A DNA stretch of 64,000 nt from Cochlodiniinecator piscidefendens (GTDB lineage Bacteria > Pseudomonadota > Alphaproteobacteria > Rhodobacterales > Rhodobacteraceae), in NCBI RefSeq assembly GCF_011326755.1, contig NZ_JAAOIE010000003.1, positions 62,001 to 126,000 on the forward strand, in the 5' to 3' direction. Of the stretch, positions 16,972 through 26,648 are shown piece after piece. The position numbers and the translations under genes are program-made. Within the stretch, counting starts at the first letter, position 1, and every line of letters begins with the position of its first letter. Below the pieces are notes generated by a model that did no database searches, was not told the DNA's origin, and saw only the letters and a list, made by a program, of their open reading frames with translations.

Positions 16972-19257
16972 ATGAAGCGTATTCCAACAAAAGAGGAAAT
17001 CCTACAATGGATTTCCGATAACCCGACCCAGACCTCTAAACGTGATATTGCCAAAGCATTTGGCATCAAAGGGGCTGCCCGGATCGACCTGAAACGCCTC
17101 TTGCGAGAGCTAGAGGCCGAAGGCAATCTGCAAAAGCGGTCAAAATCCTACACTGACCCAGATAAGCTGCCGCCGGTGTCTGTGCTTCAGGTGATGAAAC
17201 CCACCCGTGATGGCGATCTCTTTGCGCGCCCGCTGGAATGGCAGGGCACCACAGATGAACCCCGCGTGTTGTTTGTGGCGAAATCATCCGATCCCGCGCT
17301 GGGCGAAGGGGATCGCATTTTGGCCCGCCTGACCGAAATCAAAGGCGAAGACCACCAATATGAGGGCCGCCTCATTCGCCGCATCGGCACCAATCCCCAG
17401 CGTATTCTCGGGATTTTTCGTGTCGGGGCCGAAGGCGGGCGCATTCTGCCTATCGACAAGGGCAGCGACAAAGAATGGCGCGTCGCCTCCGGTGCAACGC
17501 TAGAGGCCAAAGATGGTGAATTGGTCGAGGCAGAGCGCGCCGGGCCAAAAATCCGTATGGGCCTGCCAGCGGCCCGTATTGTGGCGCGTTTGGGTGATCC
17601 GACCCAGCCCAAAGCGATTTCACTCATTGCCATCCATCAGCACGGCATTCCTGATGCCTTCCCGGACGAAGTGGTGGCGGAGGCTGACGCTGCAAAACCC
17701 GCCCCACTTGGCAAACGCGAAGATCTGCGTGATCTGCCGCTTTTGACAATTGATCCGGCTGATGCGCGTGATCACGATGACGCCTGTTACGCCCATGCCG
17801 ACAATGACCCCAAAAACCCCGGTGGTCACGTTGTCTGGGTGGCGATTGCCGATGTTGCGCATTACGTCACCCCCGGTTCTGAATTGGACCGAGAGGCCCG
17901 CCTGCGTGGCAACTCTAGCTATTTCCCGGATCGTGTTGTGCCGATGTTGCCGGATGTGTTGTCCGGCGATTTGTGTTCCCTGCACGAAGGGGTGGACCGC
18001 GCCTGTATGGCCGTGCGCATGGTGCTCAATGCCGAAGGGCAGAAAATCAGCCACCGTTTTACCCGTGGTCTTATGCGTTCTGTTGCTTCGCTTCATTATG
18101 AAGAAGTGCAAGCAGCGATTGACGGCCAGCCGACTGCGCGCACCGAACCGTTGCTCGACAGCATCCTAAAACCGCTTTACGCTGCGTATGATGCCACCAA
18201 AATCGCGCGCGCTGAACGCCAGCCGCTTGATCTTGATCTGCCTGAACGCAAAATCACCCTCGATGATGATGGCCAAGTCGCCTCTGTCAACTTCAGGGAT
18301 CGGTTGGATGCGCACCGCCTGATCGAAGAGTTCATGATCCTTGCCAATGTCGCAGCGGCTGAAGCACTGATCGAGAAAAAACAGCCGCTCTTGTTCCGTG
18401 TTCACGAAGAACCCAGCGCCGATAAACTCGAAAACCTACGCGAAGTTGCTCTGGCCTCCGGTCTTGTGCTCGCCAAAGGTCAAGTGCTGCAAACCCGCCA
18501 CCTAAACAGCCTTTTGAAACAGGCCGAAGGCACCGAACAGGCTGAGTTGATCAATATCTCAACCCTGCGGTCGATGACCCAAGCCTATTATGCCCCGCAA
18601 AACTTTGGCCACTTCGGCCTTGCACTGCGATCCTATGGGCATTTCACCTCTCCGATCCGTCGTTATGCGGATTTGATCGTGCACCGCGCATTGGTCGCCG
18701 CCCATGGTTGGGGGGATGATGGTCTCACGCCTGAGGATGTGAAGGGGCTTGCCGAAACCGGCCAACACATCTCTGACACCGAACGCCGTTCCATGATGGC
18801 AGAGCGTGACACGACAGACCGCTACCTTGCGGCGTATCTGTCAGAACGTGTTGGCAATGAATTTGCCGGGCGCATTTCCGGCATTGCCAAATTCGGGGCC
18901 TTTGTGCGCCTAGACGAAACCGGGGCGGATGGTTTGGTGCCTGTATCGACCTTAGGCCGCGAATTTTTCCACTTTGACGCCGATGAACAAACCCTAACCG
19001 GTGAACACTCTGGCCTTAAACTGGGCCTTGGCACCCGTGTTCTGGTCCGCCTCGCCGAAGCCGTCGTCGATACCGGCGGTCTGCGCGTTGAATTGCTAGA
19101 AGCAGACGGAAAACCGATCCCCCAAGGACGCGGATTTAACCGCGGCCCCCGCAAAGGGTCAGGCTCTGGCAAAAAACACAAAGGCCGCGCCATCAACAAG
19201 TCCAGCACAAAAACCGCCAAGACCAAGAAAAAGGTTATACGCAAACGACGCGGCTGA
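16972..19257 (+). CDS. rnr: Ribonuclease R
   Basis: Processive 3'-5' exoribonuclease for structured RNA. 761 residues: an N-terminal winged-helix segment (about 1-60), cold-shock-like domains, the RNB catalytic centre (LTIDPADARDHDDACYAH with the metal-binding aspartates, then HVVWVAIADVAHYVTPGS), the GHFGLALRSYGHFTSPIRRY signature, an S1 domain (FAGRISGIAKFGAFVRLDE), and a Lys/Arg-rich tail of about 35 residues (KHKGRAINKSSTKTAKTKKK). The basic tail is typical of RNase R and probably binds RNA or ribosomes. Lies 38 bases after dapE. Confidence 0.96.
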   Translation: MKRIPTKEEILQWISDNPTQTSKRDIAKAFGIKGAARIDLKRLLRELEAEGNLQKRSKSYTDPDKLPPVSVLQVMKPTRDGDLFARPLEWQGTTDEPRVLFVAKSSDPALGEGDRILARLTEIKGEDHQYEGRLIRRIGTNPQRILGIFRVGAEGGRILPIDKGSDKEWRVASGATLEAKDGELVEAERAGPKIRMGLPAARIVARLGDPTQPKAISLIAIHQHGIPDAFPDEVVAEADAAKPAPLGKREDLRDLPLLTIDPADARDHDDACYAHADNDPKNPGGHVVWVAIADVAHYVTPGSELDREARLRGNSSYFPDRVVPMLPDVLSGDLCSLHEGVDRACMAVRMVLNAEGQKISHRFTRGLMRSVASLHYEEVQAAIDGQPTARTEPLLDSILKPLYAAYDATKIARAERQPLDLDLPERKITLDDDGQVASVNFRDRLDAHRLIEEFMILANVAAAEALIEKKQPLLFRVHEEPSADKLENLREVALASGLVLAKGQVLQTRHLNSLLKQAEGTEQAELINISTLRSMTQAYYAPQNFGHFGLALRSYGHFTSPIRRYADLIVHRALVAAHGWGDDGLTPEDVKGLAETGQHISDTERRSMMAERDTTDRYLAAYLSERVGNEFAGRISGIAKFGAFVRLDETGADGLVPVSTLGREFFHFDADEQTLTGEHSGLKLGLGTRVLVRLAEAVVDTGGLRVELLEADGKPIPQGRGFNRGPRKGSGSGKKHKGRAINKSSTKTAKTKKKVIRKRRG

Positions 19258-19284
19258 TCTCTGCCCACTGGCCACACACGGCGC

Positions 19285-19312
19285 GCTTCGTCCTTTTCAT
19301 TTCGGACGAAGC
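19285..19312 (+). terminator. Hairpin after rnr
   Basis: Nine-base perfect stem GCTTCGTCC / GGACGAAGC around a 10-base loop, in the 90-base gap between rnr and the transglycosylase gene. No T-run follows, so termination would be weak. Confidence 0.4.
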
Positions 19313-19356
19313 CGCTAAGCTTTGATAAAACAGGCAAAGATATACAGGTGAATATT

Positions 19357-20646
19357 GTGCGATTGATCAAAGAAACACTTCTGGCAACGGCCTTGGCCGT
19401 ATGCGCGCCACATATCGTATTGGCGGCTCCGCAACCCGTGTCCGAGGCGCCACAGCCGCAATCCGCCATTTATATCCCCGACGAAAGTGACCAGATCGTG
19501 CAAGTCCAAGCTCAGGCCTCCAACGCTGCCCTTCAACGCTGGATCGCGGGGTTTCGCTCGCGCGCTTTATCAAACGGCATTTCGGCCCGCACCTTTGACC
19601 GTGCTTTTCGCAATGTCAGCTATAATTCCGGCGTTATCGAACGTGACCGCAACCAATCTGAATTCACCCAGCAAATCTGGGATTATCTAGACAATGCCGC
19701 CTCTGACACCCGCGTACGCAATGGCCAACGCGCCCTGCGCCAAAACCGCCGCGTCTTAGAACAGATCGAAGCCCGCTACGGCGTTGAGGCCGAAGTCGTC
19801 GCCGCCGTCTGGGGATTAGAAAGCGCTTATGGAAACTACCGTGGCGACACCCCGATCATCGAAGCCCTCGCAACCCTCGCCTATGACGGGCGGCGCGGTC
19901 GTTTCTTTGAACAGCAATTGATCGCTGCTCTGCAAATCCTAGAATCCGGCGATACAACGCCCGCCAATATGATCGGCAGTTGGGCCGGGGCGATGGGCCA
20001 CACCCAGTTTATCCCGACTAGCTACCTTGCCTATGCGCAGGATTTCACAGGTGATGGGCGCCGCGATATCTGGTCTGATAACCCCGCTGATGCGCTCGCC
20101 TCGACCGCCGCTTACCTGTCGCGCTTTGGCTGGACCCTCGGGCAGCCATGGGGGGTCGAAGTCCGTCTACCCAGCGGCTTTGACTACAGCCAATCCGGCG
20201 AACGGGTAAAGCGCTCCGTGTCCCATTGGATGAACGCCGGGGTGCGCGATATGAACGGCCAAACCATTCCCAATCATGGCGAAGCCTCCATCCTTCTGCC
20301 CGCCGGGGCGCAGGGCGCGGCGTTTATGATCTTTAACAATTTCCACGTGATCGAACGCTACAATGCCGCCGATGCCTATGTGATTGGCGTTGGGCATTTG
20401 TCTGATCTGCTGCGCGGGGGGGACCGTATCCAAGCCTCTTGGCCGCGCGGCTATGCGCCTTTGTCCTTCCGTCAAAAACGCGAACTCCAACGCCGCCTGA
20501 CCCGCGCAGGTTTTGACACCGAAGGCACCGACGGTATCATCGGCCCCAACACCATCGCCGCCATCCGCGCCTACCAAGCCTCCATCGGCGTCACCCCCGA
20601 TGGCTTTGCCTCCGTCGATGTCTTGAATCGGTTAAGGGGGCGGTAA
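19357..20646 (+). CDS. Lytic murein transglycosylase, MltB family, with peptidoglycan-binding domain
   Basis: Periplasmic enzyme cleaving the MurNAc-GlcNAc bond of peptidoglycan with 1,6-anhydro product. From GTG 19357 (AGGTGA five bases upstream) it has about 429 residues; a GTG at 19348 is the alternative. The N-terminal hydrophobic stretch ending IVLAAPQ is a signal peptide, and no lipobox Cys is seen. The transglycosylase domain shows VAAVWGLESAYGNYRGD with catalytic Glu, GSWAGAMGHTQFIPTSY and DGRRDIW. The last 60 residues (LQRRLTRAGFDTEGTDGIIG) are a PG_binding_1 repeat. Typical Rhodobacteraceae MltB-like layout. Confidence 0.93.
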   Translation: MRLIKETLLATALAVCAPHIVLAAPQPVSEAPQPQSAIYIPDESDQIVQVQAQASNAALQRWIAGFRSRALSNGISARTFDRAFRNVSYNSGVIERDRNQSEFTQQIWDYLDNAASDTRVRNGQRALRQNRRVLEQIEARYGVEAEVVAAVWGLESAYGNYRGDTPIIEALATLAYDGRRGRFFEQQLIAALQILESGDTTPANMIGSWAGAMGHTQFIPTSYLAYAQDFTGDGRRDIWSDNPADALASTAAYLSRFGWTLGQPWGVEVRLPSGFDYSQSGERVKRSVSHWMNAGVRDMNGQTIPNHGEASILLPAGAQGAAFMIFNNFHVIERYNAADAYVIGVGHLSDLLRGGDRIQASWPRGYAPLSFRQKRELQRRLTRAGFDTEGTDGIIGPNTIAAIRAYQASIGVTPDGFASVDVLNRLRGR

Positions 20647-20651
20647 GAAAA

Positions 20652-21521
20652 CTAATCGAAATTTAGAAAAGTGCTTTCGGAGCAAGTAAGTTCTCCAAAT
20701 GACAGCTGAAAGGCCGAGCTGCAAACTGATGGGTAAGAAAAATTAAGCCTCTCTTTTTGAAGTGCTGCAAATGAAACTTCGCCTCTATTTCTTTGCGCTA
20801 AAACTATATAGTCAGATGAGTGATTAACGACTGATGCGCGGATCGTTGACCCATCTATAACCAGATTTTGGATTAAATCTAACCTTCGCTCAAAGAGATG
20901 GCTTCCAAGTTTATAAGACAATAAAATGAGCACGACTACAAAGAAAGGGTTTGTGAATGCAATTGAGAGTTCTGTAATGCCAACTTTTACATGGGAAAAT
21001 TTCCTATATAATGTGAAAAAAAGCAATAAGCCTGACAGTAGAAAAACAGTGGAATCAAGGCGGTATTCAAATACGTCCTGCCCAATAGTACGAAAAAATA
21101 CCTGGTCTACTAGAGCGACTGAACATAAGGTTAGTATAGGACGCTGTATATTGGAAACTTGCCGATATTGGGAAACTGACAGCCGGTTTGATCGAAACGT
21201 GTCTTTGAAGAAAATATTCAGTGCTCTCAAAAGAGTGTACGAGATACTAAAAAAAATAATTGTGTACGGTACGAAGAAAGACAGTTGAAATAAAAGAGTA
21301 GTAAACTCAACGGCCCACCATAGTTCTTTGGGAATTTTGGACAGATATCCAAGCCCAACAACCGTTGGCATGAGGGGAATAAGTAATACGATCCTAATAA
21401 GGCTCAGCTTATCAAAGTTTTCGGTAGAATTACTAAAAATTTCCAAACCTAACCTTCTTTTTTTGGGCAAATAATGTAAATTGTAATATGATCGTATGCA
21501 CAAGAGGCATACGTTTGTCAT
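20652..21521 (-). CDS. Uncharacterised AT-rich membrane protein
   Basis: Up to 289 residues. I do not recognise a family. About five hydrophobic segments are visible in the first two thirds (for example LIRIVLLIPLMPTVVGLGYL, LLFQLSFFVPYTIIFFSI, VFLLSGLLLFFTL, FFVVVLILLSYKLG), followed by a C-terminal hydrophilic region of about 80 residues with three cysteines. The ATG at 21521 has no ribosome-binding site. TTG 21446 follows GAAGG by about six bases and gives 264 residues, which I think more likely. Codon use and base composition differ from the neighbours: one 60-base line (20941-21000) is 35% G+C against 58% in a line of the adjacent transglycosylase gene. This suggests horizontal acquisition. 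It ends 6 bases from the transglycosylase stop. Confidence 0.6.
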   Translation of the reverse strand: MTNVCLLCIRSYYNLHYLPKKRRLGLEIFSNSTENFDKLSLIRIVLLIPLMPTVVGLGYLSKIPKELWWAVEFTTLLFQLSFFVPYTIIFFSISYTLLRALNIFFKDTFRSNRLSVSQYRQVSNIQRPILTLCSVALVDQVFFRTIGQDVFEYRLDSTVFLLSGLLLFFTLYRKFSHVKVGITELSIAFTNPFFVVVLILLSYKLGSHLFERRLDLIQNLVIDGSTIRASVVNHSSDYIVLAQRNRGEVSFAALQKERLNFSYPSVCSSAFQLSFGELTCSESTFLNFD

Positions 21522-21575
21522 ACAACTTTGTGCACAGATGTCATACGCTGATTTCTATGTAAAAACAGGCGTATG
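21493..21575. repeat. Cluster of CATACG-type inverted repeats
   Basis: Two perfect 7-base inverted repeats: CGTATGC / GCATACG (21493-21499 and 21507-21513, 7-base loop) and CATACGC / GCGTATG (21542-21548 and 21569-21575, 20-base loop). Another CATAC lies between them. They fill the gap between the AT-rich gene and rppH. A related palindrome occurs at 54078-54127. Confidence 0.55.
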
Positions 21576-21597
21576 TCGCGTTAGGTAGCGTGCGAAG

Positions 21598-22080
21598 TTA
21601 CAGAAATTGAGCGAAGGCTTTTGTCACGTTTTCATAGATATCGCGTTTGAAGGGCACGATGCTGTCCACCATCTCACGGGCCGAAATCCAGCGCCATTTG
21701 GAAAATTCGGGTGGATCGCCGTCAATGCGGATGTCGCCATCTACACCGTTGAATTTAAAGCAAAACCAAAGCTGTTTTTGCCCCCGATAGCGACCTTTCC
21801 AGATTTTTGGAACGATGTCGTGGGGCAAATCATAGGTCAGCCAATCTTCGGTCTGACCCAATATTTCGACCTGATCCGCCGTCACGCCCGTCTCTTCCCA
21901 AAGCTCCCTCACAGCCGCATCAGAAGGTTCTTCGCCTTTATCAACCCCCCCCTGCGGCATCTGCCAAGCCGGAACATCACTATCAATCCGCTGCCCCGCA
22001 AAGATCAACCCTTCAGCGTTTATCAGCATCACGCCAACGCAGGGGCGATAGGGGAGTTGTTCAATTTTTTCTGGTGTCAT
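21598..22080 (-). CDS. rppH: RNA pyrophosphohydrolase (Nudix)
   Basis: Removes pyrophosphate from the 5' end of mRNAs, opening them to RNase E decay. 160 residues with a complete Nudix box ([23 protein letters not shown], about residues 42-64), an N-terminal [10 protein letters not shown] strand, WLTYDLPH and KQLWFCFKF typical of RppH. Last gene of the minus-strand run after ctpA, separated by 34 bases that hold a hairpin. Confidence 0.94.
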   Translation of the reverse strand: MTPEKIEQLPYRPCVGVMLINAEGLIFAGQRIDSDVPAWQMPQGGVDKGEEPSDAAVRELWEETGVTADQVEILGQTEDWLTYDLPHDIVPKIWKGRYRGQKQLWFCFKFNGVDGDIRIDGDPPEFSKWRWISAREMVDSIVPFKRDIYENVTKAFAQFL

Positions 22081-22089
22081 GTGTAGAAA

Positions 22090-22107
22090 GGCCGGGTTGC
22101 CCCGGCC
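22090..22107 (-). terminator. Hairpin between ctpA and rppH
   Basis: GGCCGGG / CCCGGCC stem with a 4-base loop directly after the ctpA stop; on the minus strand it is followed by TTTC. Probably a partial terminator or a processing site, since rppH follows immediately. Confidence 0.5.
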
Positions 22108-22114
22108 AGTTCCC

Positions 22115-23455
22115 TTATTGATCAGCAGGGGCCAATGCGGATAAACCTGTCAGCAAATCAATGGCATAGGCCAGTTGATAGTCCTCTTCGCGAAGGGCTG
22201 CGGCTTGTTCAGCACGGGCCTGTTCTTCTTCCAGCATCTGACGTTCATCTTCGGTAACGGAATCGTTGTTCAGGCTACCACGCAAGTCTGCCTCGGAGCG
22301 AATACGACGTTCGTCCGCCGCGGCCTCTTCTTCGCTATCTGGGCGGCGACGTGGTTGTTCCACCAGAATGTCGGGAGATACGCCAAGTGCCTGAATAGAG
22401 CGACCTGATGGCGTGTAGTAACGTGCTGTTGTTAATCGCATAGCGCCGTTGCCGCGTAATGGCATGATGGTCTGAACGGACCCTTTGCCAAAGCTTTTCT
22501 CACCAACAGTGATCGCGCGACGGTGGTCTTGCAACGCGCCCGCAACAATTTCTGAAGCAGACGCAGAGCCGCCATTGATCAAAACAACGATTGGTTTGCC
22601 CTCGGCCAAGTCGCCGGGCTGTGCGTTCCAGCGTTCACCATCTTCAGGGTTGCGCCCGCGTGTCGATACGATTTCGCCCGCATTTAGGAATGCATCAGAC
22701 ACCGCGATAGCTTGGTTCAGCAGGCCTCCAGGATTATTGCGCAGATCCAGAACAACACCGTTGATGTTGTCAATTCCGCCGGCTTCTTCAACGACTTCGG
22801 CCAATCCATCCCGTAAATTTGGGAAGGTTTGGTCGTTAAATGTTGTAATCCGTAGAACGGCTGTATCACCCTCAAGTCGTGCGCGAACTGCGGTTAACCG
22901 AATAGTGTCGCGGATGATGGATACATCAAATGGTTCGTCTTCGCCGGGGCGAGCGATAGTGATGATAATTTCGGATCCAACTGGCCCACGCATCATTTCA
23001 ACGGCGTCATTCAAGGTCAAACCAAGCAGGCTTTCCCCGTCAACGTGGGTGATGAAATCGCCAGATTCAACACCAGCCTGATCCGCTGGTGTGCCATCCA
23101 TTGGGGACACGACTTTGACAAAGCCCTCTTCTTGGGTGACCTCAATACCGAGACCGCCAAACTCACCACGCGTTTGTTCCTGCATATCCGTGAAATCTGC
23201 TGGAGGAAGGTAGCTTGAATGTGGGTCAAGCGAGGTCAGCATGCCATTGATCGCAGCTTCGATCAGGTCAGACTCTTCTACTTCTTCGACATATTCAGAC
23301 CGGATGCGTTCGAAAATATCACCGAATAAATCAAGCTGTTGGTACACGTTGGTATTTGCTGACGTTTCCTGGGCCAGCAATGGTCCTGCTATCTGTGTTG
23401 TGGCAATAATCCCAGCCAAGGTGCCACCGGCGGCGGCCATCACAAACTTTTTCAT
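22115..23455 (-). CDS. ctpA: C-terminal processing peptidase, S41 family
   Basis: Periplasmic serine protease with a Ser/Lys dyad. 446 residues: N-terminal export segment ([20 protein letters not shown]), a dimerisation part with [20 protein letters not shown], a PDZ domain ([34 protein letters not shown]), the catalytic domain with [20 protein letters not shown] (nucleophile Ser) and [12 protein letters not shown] (general-base Lys), and an acidic Glu/Arg-rich C-terminal helix. It begins 6 bases after the stop of the envC-like gene. In E. coli and other bacteria Ctp proteases act on cell-wall hydrolases, which fits the neighbour. Confidence 0.95.
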   Translation of the reverse strand: MKKFVMAAAGGTLAGIIATTQIAGPLLAQETSANTNVYQQLDLFGDIFERIRSEYVEEVEESDLIEAAINGMLTSLDPHSSYLPPADFTDMQEQTRGEFGGLGIEVTQEEGFVKVVSPMDGTPADQAGVESGDFITHVDGESLLGLTLNDAVEMMRGPVGSEIIITIARPGEDEPFDVSIIRDTIRLTAVRARLEGDTAVLRITTFNDQTFPNLRDGLAEVVEEAGGIDNINGVVLDLRNNPGGLLNQAIAVSDAFLNAGEIVSTRGRNPEDGERWNAQPGDLAEGKPIVVLINGGSASASEIVAGALQDHRRAITVGEKSFGKGSVQTIMPLRGNGAMRLTTARYYTPSGRSIQALGVSPDILVEQPRRRPDSEEEAAADERRIRSEADLRGSLNNDSVTEDERQMLEEEQARAEQAAALREEDYQLAYAIDLLTGLSALAPADQ

Positions 23456-23461
23456 CGCATT

Positions 23462-24598
23462 TTATTCCTCGTTGATAGCAAACCAGATTGCTGGGTCTAC
23501 CGGGTCATTACCCTGTCTCAGCTCTATATAAAGCGTTTCCGTACGATCATTGCCAGAGCCATCTGTCACATTTAGCAATATCCCGTCCTCTTGGCCGGGT
23601 TTTTGGGGCATTAAGCCAAGTGCAGCGCCTGCGCTGACGACTTCGCCCACTTCGCCATACACAATACCTAATCCAGCGAGCACCAAGAGAGTATCTTCTT
23701 CGGGTTCAAGGATCATCACGTTCCCGTAATCCAGCAGCGGTCCACGATATCGTAGCGTTGCTGGCCAAGGAGCGGTTACAAGGGATGAAGGGCGCGTTGC
23801 GATAAGCAGCCCCGGGCGTACGACTCCTGCGGCGTCAGTTTCACCAAAGCGTCGCAATACTGTCCCTGAAACGGGGAGGGTTAATTCCCCTTGGGCGGAT
23901 GCGAAATCAGGTGTGTCGATTTCTAAATCTGTTTCCGGTAAGTCGGCTAGGCCGTCTGCAAATCCGGACAATGTTTCGCTACTTTGCAGCAATGCCTGTA
24001 ACTGGGCGGGATCTTCGGTAAAGCGAATAGGCAACTCTGTGCGGTCTGAAATGGCTTGCGAAAGAGCGGTTCGTGCGTCTTGTACGCCTTTCAACCCTTC
24101 CAGCAAGGTCGCTGCGGCTCCTTCTTGAAGCGCACGGAGCAGCGATACTTCCTCAAGCTGAAAGCGTAGCTCATCCGCTTGGGCTTGCAGAGCGGGTGTG
24201 ATTTCAGAAAGGATCATTCCAGATCGTGCGGTCCCCATCGGACCAGATGGGTGTAGCAGTAAGACAGGTGCAGGTGCGTTTTGCATTGATTGAAGAACAC
24301 CAAGAAGCTGCGCTATTTGTTCGCGCTTGGCATCAAATACAATGGCGATTGCAGCTTCGCGTACAGCAGCCTGACGTAATCCTTCGCGCAGGGCGCCTAA
24401 GCCCTCTTCGTAGGCTTGGATCGTTTGGGTCAATGCGGCCACGCGATCGCGGGCTTGGTTTGCCTCTTGTAGCGCAATTGATGCAGTTTCTAGCTGTTGC
24501 GCGGCACGCGCCGCAATGTCGGCAGGGTTTACTTGCGCAATCAAGGTTGCGGGAAACGTAAGTGCCGCTGCACAGGTTATTGCGCGCAAAATTTTCAT
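23462..24598 (-). CDS. EnvC-like murein hydrolase activator (degenerate LytM)
   Basis: 378-residue periplasmic protein. A signal peptide (MKILRAITCAAALTFPATLIA) precedes about 180 residues of predicted coiled coil (AARAAQQLETASIALQEANQ and onward), then a LytM/M23-type C-terminal domain (LPVSGTVLRRFGETDAAGVV, then PWPATLRYRGPLLDYGNVMI, VLAGLGIVYGEVGEVVSAG). The metal ligands of M23 peptidases (HxxxD and HxH) are absent, as in EnvC, so it should activate amidases rather than cut peptidoglycan. The four-base overlap of its start with the gpmI stop indicates one operon. No own gene symbol is assigned because the identity with EnvC is by architecture. Confidence 0.88.
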   Translation of the reverse strand: MKILRAITCAAALTFPATLIAQVNPADIAARAAQQLETASIALQEANQARDRVAALTQTIQAYEEGLGALREGLRQAAVREAAIAIVFDAKREQIAQLLGVLQSMQNAPAPVLLLHPSGPMGTARSGMILSEITPALQAQADELRFQLEEVSLLRALQEGAAATLLEGLKGVQDARTALSQAISDRTELPIRFTEDPAQLQALLQSSETLSGFADGLADLPETDLEIDTPDFASAQGELTLPVSGTVLRRFGETDAAGVVRPGLLIATRPSSLVTAPWPATLRYRGPLLDYGNVMILEPEEDTLLVLAGLGIVYGEVGEVVSAGAALGLMPQKPGQEDGILLNVTDGSGNDRTETLYIELRQGNDPVDPAIWFAINEE

Positions 24599-26118
24599 GT
24601 TTGAATCAGGCTTTCGCCGGTCATTTCGGGCGGTTGCGGTAAACCCATCAAGCTTAACAACGAAGGCGCGAGATCGGCCAAGCGACCACCATCTCTTAGG
24701 CTCGCGCCTTTTGGCCCACCCATCATGACGACAGGCACGGGGTTGGTCGTGTGTGCCGTATGCGGTCCGCCCGTCGTTGGATCAACCATAGTTTCGCAAT
24801 TACCATGATCTGCCGTGACAATCATTGCGCCACCGGATTTTTCCAACGCGTCGATCACGCGACCTAGGCCATGGTCTACTGCCTCACATGCGGCGACTGC
24901 TGCATCTACATCCCCAGTGTGCCCCACCATGTCCGGATTGGCAAAGTTGGTGACGATTAAATCATAGCCTTCTTCAATAGCGTGGACAAACTGGTCGGAC
25001 ACTTCTGGCGCAGACATCTCAGGTTGCAGATCGTAGGTCGCGACTTTGGGTGACAATGGCATAAAACGGTCTTCTCCGTTTTCAGGCTGTTCAACTCCGC
25101 CATTCAAAAAGAAAGTTACATGTGGATATTTTTCAGTTTCAGCTAGACGGAACTGGCGTTTTTCATGTTTAGCAACCCATTCGCCTAACGTATTTTTGAT
25201 CGTTTGTTTGGGATAACATGTGGTCATGTACGCATTGTGGGAACGAGAATAATCAACCATGCCCAGCAATGCTGCCCACTTTGGGCGTTCGCCGACGTCA
25301 AATTCATTGAAGTCGGGTTCACCAACTGCACGCAATATTTCACGCGCGCGATCGGCCCGGAAATTGAGGCAATAGAACCCGTCACCATCCTTGGCACCCG
25401 CATAGTCATTCAAAACGGTGGCACTGATGAATTCATCGGTTTCGCTGCGATTGTAAGCAGTGGTGATAGCAGAATGGGCATCAGGTGATTTGGGACCGAT
25501 ACCGGAAACAATTGCGCTGTAAGCTTCGTTGACACGTTCCCAGCGATTATCCCGATCCATAGCGAAATAGCGACCAATTACAGTGGCGATCGTCGCGTTG
25601 GATGGAAGCACTTCATTCAGTGTTTCCAAATACCCGTAGGCCGACTTAGGTGCAACATCGCGGCCATCTGTGATCATGTGCAAGGCAACAGGCACGCCCG
25701 CATCTGTAATGGCTTTGATCGCTGCAATGATGTGGGTGATATGGCCATGTACGCCGCCGTTTGAGACCAATCCCATTACGTGGGCAGTGCCCTTCGTTTC
25801 GATGAGACGAGCGCAAAAGGCTTTCAACGCGGCATTGTCGTAAAACGATCCGTTTTCGATAGCCAAGTCAATTTGGCCCAGATCCATAGCAACAACCCGG
25901 CCAGCGCCGATATTTGTGTGCCCAACTTCAGAATTACCCATTTGACCGCTTGGCAGTCCCACATCCGGCCCATGTGTGATCAAGGTGCTGTGGGGGCAGG
26001 TGGCCATCAAACGATCAAAGTTCGGAGTATGCGCAAGGGCAGGGGCATTGTTTGCGCTATCTTCGCGCAGCCCCCAGCCGTCTAAAATACACAGTACGAC
26101 GGGTTTGGGTGGTGTCAT
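24595..26118 (-). CDS. gpmI: 2,3-bisphosphoglycerate-independent phosphoglycerate mutase
   Basis: Glycolytic/gluconeogenic interconversion of 3- and 2-phosphoglycerate through a phosphoserine, with two Mn ions. 507 residues of the alkaline-phosphatase superfamily. Visible: VLCILDGWGLRED (metal Asp), the phosphoserine loop LPSGQMGNSEVGHTNIGAGR, HMITDGRDVAP, RYFAMDRDNRWER, NFANPDMVGHTGD and TADHGNCE. Start ATG 26118. It overlaps the envC-like gene by four bases, an order common in Rhodobacteraceae. Confidence 0.96.
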   Translation of the reverse strand: MTPPKPVVLCILDGWGLREDSANNAPALAHTPNFDRLMATCPHSTLITHGPDVGLPSGQMGNSEVGHTNIGAGRVVAMDLGQIDLAIENGSFYDNAALKAFCARLIETKGTAHVMGLVSNGGVHGHITHIIAAIKAITDAGVPVALHMITDGRDVAPKSAYGYLETLNEVLPSNATIATVIGRYFAMDRDNRWERVNEAYSAIVSGIGPKSPDAHSAITTAYNRSETDEFISATVLNDYAGAKDGDGFYCLNFRADRAREILRAVGEPDFNEFDVGERPKWAALLGMVDYSRSHNAYMTTCYPKQTIKNTLGEWVAKHEKRQFRLAETEKYPHVTFFLNGGVEQPENGEDRFMPLSPKVATYDLQPEMSAPEVSDQFVHAIEEGYDLIVTNFANPDMVGHTGDVDAAVAACEAVDHGLGRVIDALEKSGGAMIVTADHGNCETMVDPTTGGPHTAHTTNPVPVVMMGGPKGASLRDGGRLADLAPSLLSLMGLPQPPEMTGESLIQT

Positions 26119-26177
26119 TCTAAAGTCCTGATGGCTGCTCGCCTTAGTATCTATTCAGTGGCAGCCAAAAGGGCAAG

Positions 26178-26648
26178 CTACACGCGATGATAAGGCGCAC
26201 CTGCAAGGATAGAGGCTGCACGGTAAAGTTGTTCACTTAGCATGACGCGCGCCAACATATGCGGCCAAACCATGGCGCCAAAACTAAGTTTGAAATCCGC
26301 CTTAGCCCGCAGGGATTTTGCGATGCCGTCTGCGCCTCCTATCACGAAAGCCAGATCACCACGCCCGTCATCACGCCACCGGCCGATCTGGTTGGCAAAA
26401 TCGGGTGAGGGCATAATTTTGCCGCGCTCATCCATGCAGCAAATGATCGAACCTTTGGGAATAACGCGTTCCAATAGAATCGCTTCGGCGTCTGAGCCGC
26501 CGCCTTTTTTGTCTTCAACTTCATGCACGGTTACAGGGCCGAGACCTAACGCCCGCCCGCTGCGGTCAAATCGTTGGAGGTAATCATCGAGAAGTGTGCG
26601 TTCAGGGCCAGCGCGCAGCCGGCCCACAGCACAAATGTGTACGCGCAT
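26178..26648 (-). CDS. rlmH: 23S rRNA pseudouridine-1915 N3-methyltransferase
   Basis: SPOUT-class methyltransferase acting on helix 69 of the assembled 70S ribosome. 156 residues, starting MRVHICAVGRLRAGPE, with the SAM-knot motifs CMDERGK, FVIGGADGI and the C-terminal LSEQLYRAASILAGAPYHR, all diagnostic. Its first base overlaps the stop of rsfS, giving the well-known rsfS-rlmH pair. Confidence 0.96.
   Translation of the reverse strand: MRVHICAVGRLRAGPERTLLDDYLQRFDRSGRALGLGPVTVHEVEDKKGGGSDAEAILLERVIPKGSIICCMDERGKIMPSPDFANQIGRWRDDGRGDLAFVIGGADGIAKSLRAKADFKLSFGAMVWPHMLARVMLSEQLYRAASILAGAPYHRV

Noticed and set aside
20652-21521. Prophage or insertion-sequence remnant
   Set aside because: No transposase, integrase, terminal repeats or target duplication could be seen; only the composition is unusual.
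21607-22086. Open frame of 159 codons on the plus strand over rppH
   Set aside because: Complete antisense overlap of a gene with a perfect Nudix box; no ribosome-binding site and no recognisable product.
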